DNA from: Ophiocordyceps camponoti-saundersi (nom. inval.)
Lineage: Eukaryota; Ascomycota; Sordariomycetes; Hypocreales; Ophiocordycipitaceae
Direction of reading: 5' to 3'
DNA length: 64,000 nucleotides
Assembly (NCBI GenBank): GCA_003339415.1
Contig: PDHQ01000001.1
Location: forward strand, 621,857 to 685,856
This document shows positions 61,419 through 64,000 of the stretch, one piece after another. The position numbers and the translations under genes were made by a program. The notes beneath the pieces were generated by a model. That model searched no databases and was not told the origin of the DNA. It saw nothing but the letters and a program-made list of their open reading frames with translations. The stretch's first letter is position 1, and each line of letters opens with the position of its first letter.

Positions 61419-64000
61419 TCACTTTAATCCCAACGCCTCTGCCAACCCGCACATCCTCTCTTTATCTGCCGCCCCCCAGTCCTCTCCGAGCAGCAGCAGC
61501 AGCCTCGACTCTTCCTCCTCCACCTCCACATCATCTGCCGCCAACAGCGCCCACGCCTCATCCACAGCCGCGCTCCTGACCCGAGGCCATGGATGCGCCA
61601 TCAACGCCCCCAACCGTCGCCGCCCCGCCGCCATCGCCGTCTCAGCCTTCTCTCCTCCCTTGGACCCCGCCGCAGCCGCCGCCACCACGCCCCCGTACAG
61701 CCGGGCGCAAGCCACCAGCTTGCGCACGTTGCCAGACCCCTGGCTCGCCCGCTGCGTCTTCCGGCAAAGCTCGCCCGTGTCCCCTCGAAAGAGGCCGCCG
61801 TGCAGGAGAAAGGCGGCTACCCCGATCGTCGGCACCACCACCCGGTCTGCGCCGCGCCACCGCACTAGGTTATCCACTAGTCCGCCGCAGACGCGCAACA
61901 CCTCGTCGTCCGACCCGGAGCAACAAAAGCCGCCAAGTGCCGCCCGGCTGGCTACCACTAGCTCGTCGTTGCCTGTGTCTGCCGACGTCACCAGACCCGC
62001 CAATAGCTCTGCCGTCATTTCGTCCGCCTCCCACTTTCTCGTCGCCGGCAGCCAGCCGTCGCGCGCCGATGCCAGCCGCAGCAGCATGGCAAAGTATGCC
62101 TCGGACGAATGGTCCAGACTGACGAGCAGCGACGCCTGGCTGCATACCACAACTCGTCAGTCAAGACTCAAAAACACCAGGTGAGGGGAAAGTAAGTGGC
62201 CAATGCTTTCTCACCTCTCTTCCAGCGCCAATGCCAGCGCCGCCTGTGCCTCCGGCCGCACGCGATCCAGCCTCTCGGCCGCCAACGACATGACCCGCGG
62301 CAACAGCCTTCCCACCGAGTCTGGCCGCTCCCGCAACGCCCGCAGCGCCCCGACACGCACGTGCGAGCCAACGTCTCCCCGCGCGTTGGTCGTGTAGTCG
62401 CTCAGTCCCTGTTCCACGATGCCGAGGAAGCGCTCCGGGCGGGCCTGCATGGCGCCGCTGCTCACCAGACTGGCCAGCAGCGCCACCTTGGTGTCGATGT
62501 CGTCATCTGCCTCCCACCGTGCCAACAGGGCCTCGCATATAATCTCCTCCTGCTTCTGATTCTGCTGCTGCTGCTGCTGCTCGGCTAGAGGCACCAGTGC
62601 TAGGCCCAGCGCCCGAAAGTAGCCGTAACCTCCCCTCTTGGCCGCCGTCTTCCGCCGCGCCACGTCGGCCCACGTCCGTACCATCTTGTCGCGCTCCTCT
62701 GTCGGGCTGAAGACGAGGAGCATCAGCGCCGCCGACGACGCCCACTCGATCGTGTCCGGCTCGTTGTAGCCCAGCCACGTCGGGATAGCAGCTCGTAGTT
62801 GTGACAGGAAGCCGACGACATCGGCGTCGTCCGCTGGCGTGTCGGCGTTCCAGGCCGAGACTAGCTGGGCGCGGCCTTCCGGTGACGGCGACAGGAGCTC
62901 CGCGCCCGGGCGGAGCTGCGCGTGCGGCTGTGTCTTGGCCTGCACCACGGGGCACAGGGCTACGACGAGCCGGGCGGCGCCCTCAGCCACCAGCTCGGGT
63001 TTGTTGCGACGGTCATTGCGACAATCTGCCAGCAGACCTGAAGCCGAGCGCAGCATCTCGCCCATCCAAGCAGTCGTTTTCGCGTCGCGATGCGCCGGGC
63101 CAATGCGCGGGACCATCTGGTCGATGACGGAAGCGAGACACAAAAGCAGGCCGTGCAGCTCCTGCACCTGACGGTTGGCAAGCGCTTCGATCAGTCCCGT
63201 CAGTCGGAGAGCGGAAGCCTGCAGCAGCCCTACCTCGCCGTTCGACGACGACGACGGTAACGACGACGGTGACGACGGTGACTGCTCAGCAGCCAGGAGG
63301 CCATAGACGGCGGCGGCGGCGCGTCGCCAGGGAGCGTGGGCATCGCCGACGCCGCGCCAGCCCAGGATTCCGTCGACGAGGGCGTCGGCATAGCAGGGGG
63401 AGAGGCGGGCGGCTGCAACGGCCACGTCGGCCACGGCTCGCGATCGGCGGGCGACGGCGTGGTAGTCGACCGTCTGGACGAGGGCGATACCCTGGCAGAT
63501 CGTATCCGGGTGACGGCCGATGAGCTCCTGGAGGGCTGCCGAGGCGCCGCGACGGATGTTACCGGCCGGGTCGAGCGAGGCCGTCAGTACCAATTCTGTA
63601 GCCAGCAGCTGTAGAACGGAGCAGGTAGAAGCGGCTCCGTCGGCCTCGGCGGCGGCGGTGGCGGGGACAGCGAGCAGTTCGCGGCTGGTGTAACGGCGGG
63701 CCGTAGCCCAGACACCGAAACAGGCGGCGTCACGGACGTTGGCGCCGACGCTACTGCCGGCCGTGCTCCGCTTCTCGAACGACAGGCCGAGGCGCAGGGC
63801 GCGCAGGATGGGCGCGAGCCGGGTCGCCGGCGGGGAGCGACGGAACAGCAGGTGGGACAGGGTGAGCATTAGGCCGTGCCATTCGAGGGGGTCGACGGCG
63901 GACAGGTCTCGGACACCGGGCCGGTACTGGTTGTTGTGGAGAACATTACGGTCGAGGGCGTCGAGAACGGCGTCGACAACCTGGGAGGCCATGAGCGGGG
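61419..64000 (-). CDS. Tubulin-folding cofactor D, C-terminal part (cut by window end)
   Basis: Visible exons are complement(61,419-62,139) and complement(62,216-64,000), the latter open at the window edge; the first base of the intron is 62,214 on this strand (exon ends 62,215). The visible part is about 835 residues of HEAT-repeat protein. Family segments are WHGLMLTLSHLLFRRSPPA, RSTAGSSVGANVRDAACFGVWATARRYT, LATELVLTASLDPAGNIRRGASAALQELIGRHPDTI, GWRGVGD and RVGALRALRERPD. Cofactor D (yeast Cin1, fission yeast Alp1) captures beta-tubulin and, with cofactors C and E, builds the alpha/beta dimer. An ATG at 63,990-63,992 is probably internal, because full-length relatives exceed 1,100 residues. 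The C-terminal part has a Glu-rich and Ala/Gly-rich loop. Confidence 0.88.

Noticed and set aside
13889..64000. tRNA, rRNA or other structured RNA genes
   Set aside because: I looked for A/B-box pairs and rRNA-like blocks in the spacers and found none I could support; a covariance-model search would be decisive.

Overview
This window is nuclear DNA of a filamentous ascomycete. Genes carry short (50-340 bp) GT-AG introns, exons are GC-rich, and the protein set (a SAT-type non-reducing polyketide synthase, KCH, fungal rhodopsin-like and DUF1295 membrane proteins) together with RIP-type C-to-T decay fits Pezizomycotina, most likely Sordariomycetes and perhaps Hypocreales. The order is an inference; the species cannot be read from the sequence.

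Region 1 (1-13,888) is one mobile element at least 13.9 kb long with very long terminal inverted arms (about 1-1,890 and 11,990-13,888). Each arm is a roughly 200-bp unique tip, about 1.5 kb of a GGCACCGG(CA)n minisatellite, and a 140-bp block with a G-run/C-run hairpin. The interior holds several unrelated tandem arrays and, at about 4,450-6,260 on the + strand, a Mutator-like (MULE) transposase wrecked by stop codons. The TYKTNRY-like, TDKE and HINANV motifs, a C-terminal conserved stretch and a decayed SWIM zinc finger can still be followed. Most of the element is almost free of CpA/TpG, the mark of RIP. The CpA that survives is nearly all GpCpA, and the two arms differ by one-way C-to-T changes with the right arm the more decayed. 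Decay stops abruptly at 13,888.

Region 2 (13,889-42,160) is a housekeeping block: kch1 K+ transporter (-), GPATCH1-like splicing factor (-), Kin1 kinase (+), Caf40/CNOT9 (+), Mdm1 ER-vacuole/lipid-droplet tether (+), a two-RRM SR protein (+) with a probable 6-nt microexon, pex11 (-) head to head with fbp1 (+), a DUF1295 membrane enzyme (-) and a CIA30-domain protein (-). The 557-bp pex11/fbp1 promoter carries two CCTCGG motifs, a plausible fatty-acid-response signal. A 10-N assembly gap sits next to a 92-G run at 40,604-40,705.

Region 3 (42,161-51,000) is a compact secondary-metabolite locus: a 1,928-aa SAT-KS-MAT-PT-ACP-TE polyketide synthase (+) converging on a secreted FAD-linked (BBE-type) oxidase (-). 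No transcription factor, transporter or second tailoring gene is visible.

Region 4 (51,001-64,000) returns to conserved genes: a conserved fungal protein of unknown function (+), Bfr1 (-), Rpb5 (+), a fungal rhodopsin-domain membrane protein with poly-Gln (-), and the C-terminal part of tubulin cofactor D (-), cut by the window end. The intergenic DNA carries an over-represented octamer, TATCCGTA, and many CCTAGG-centred palindromes.
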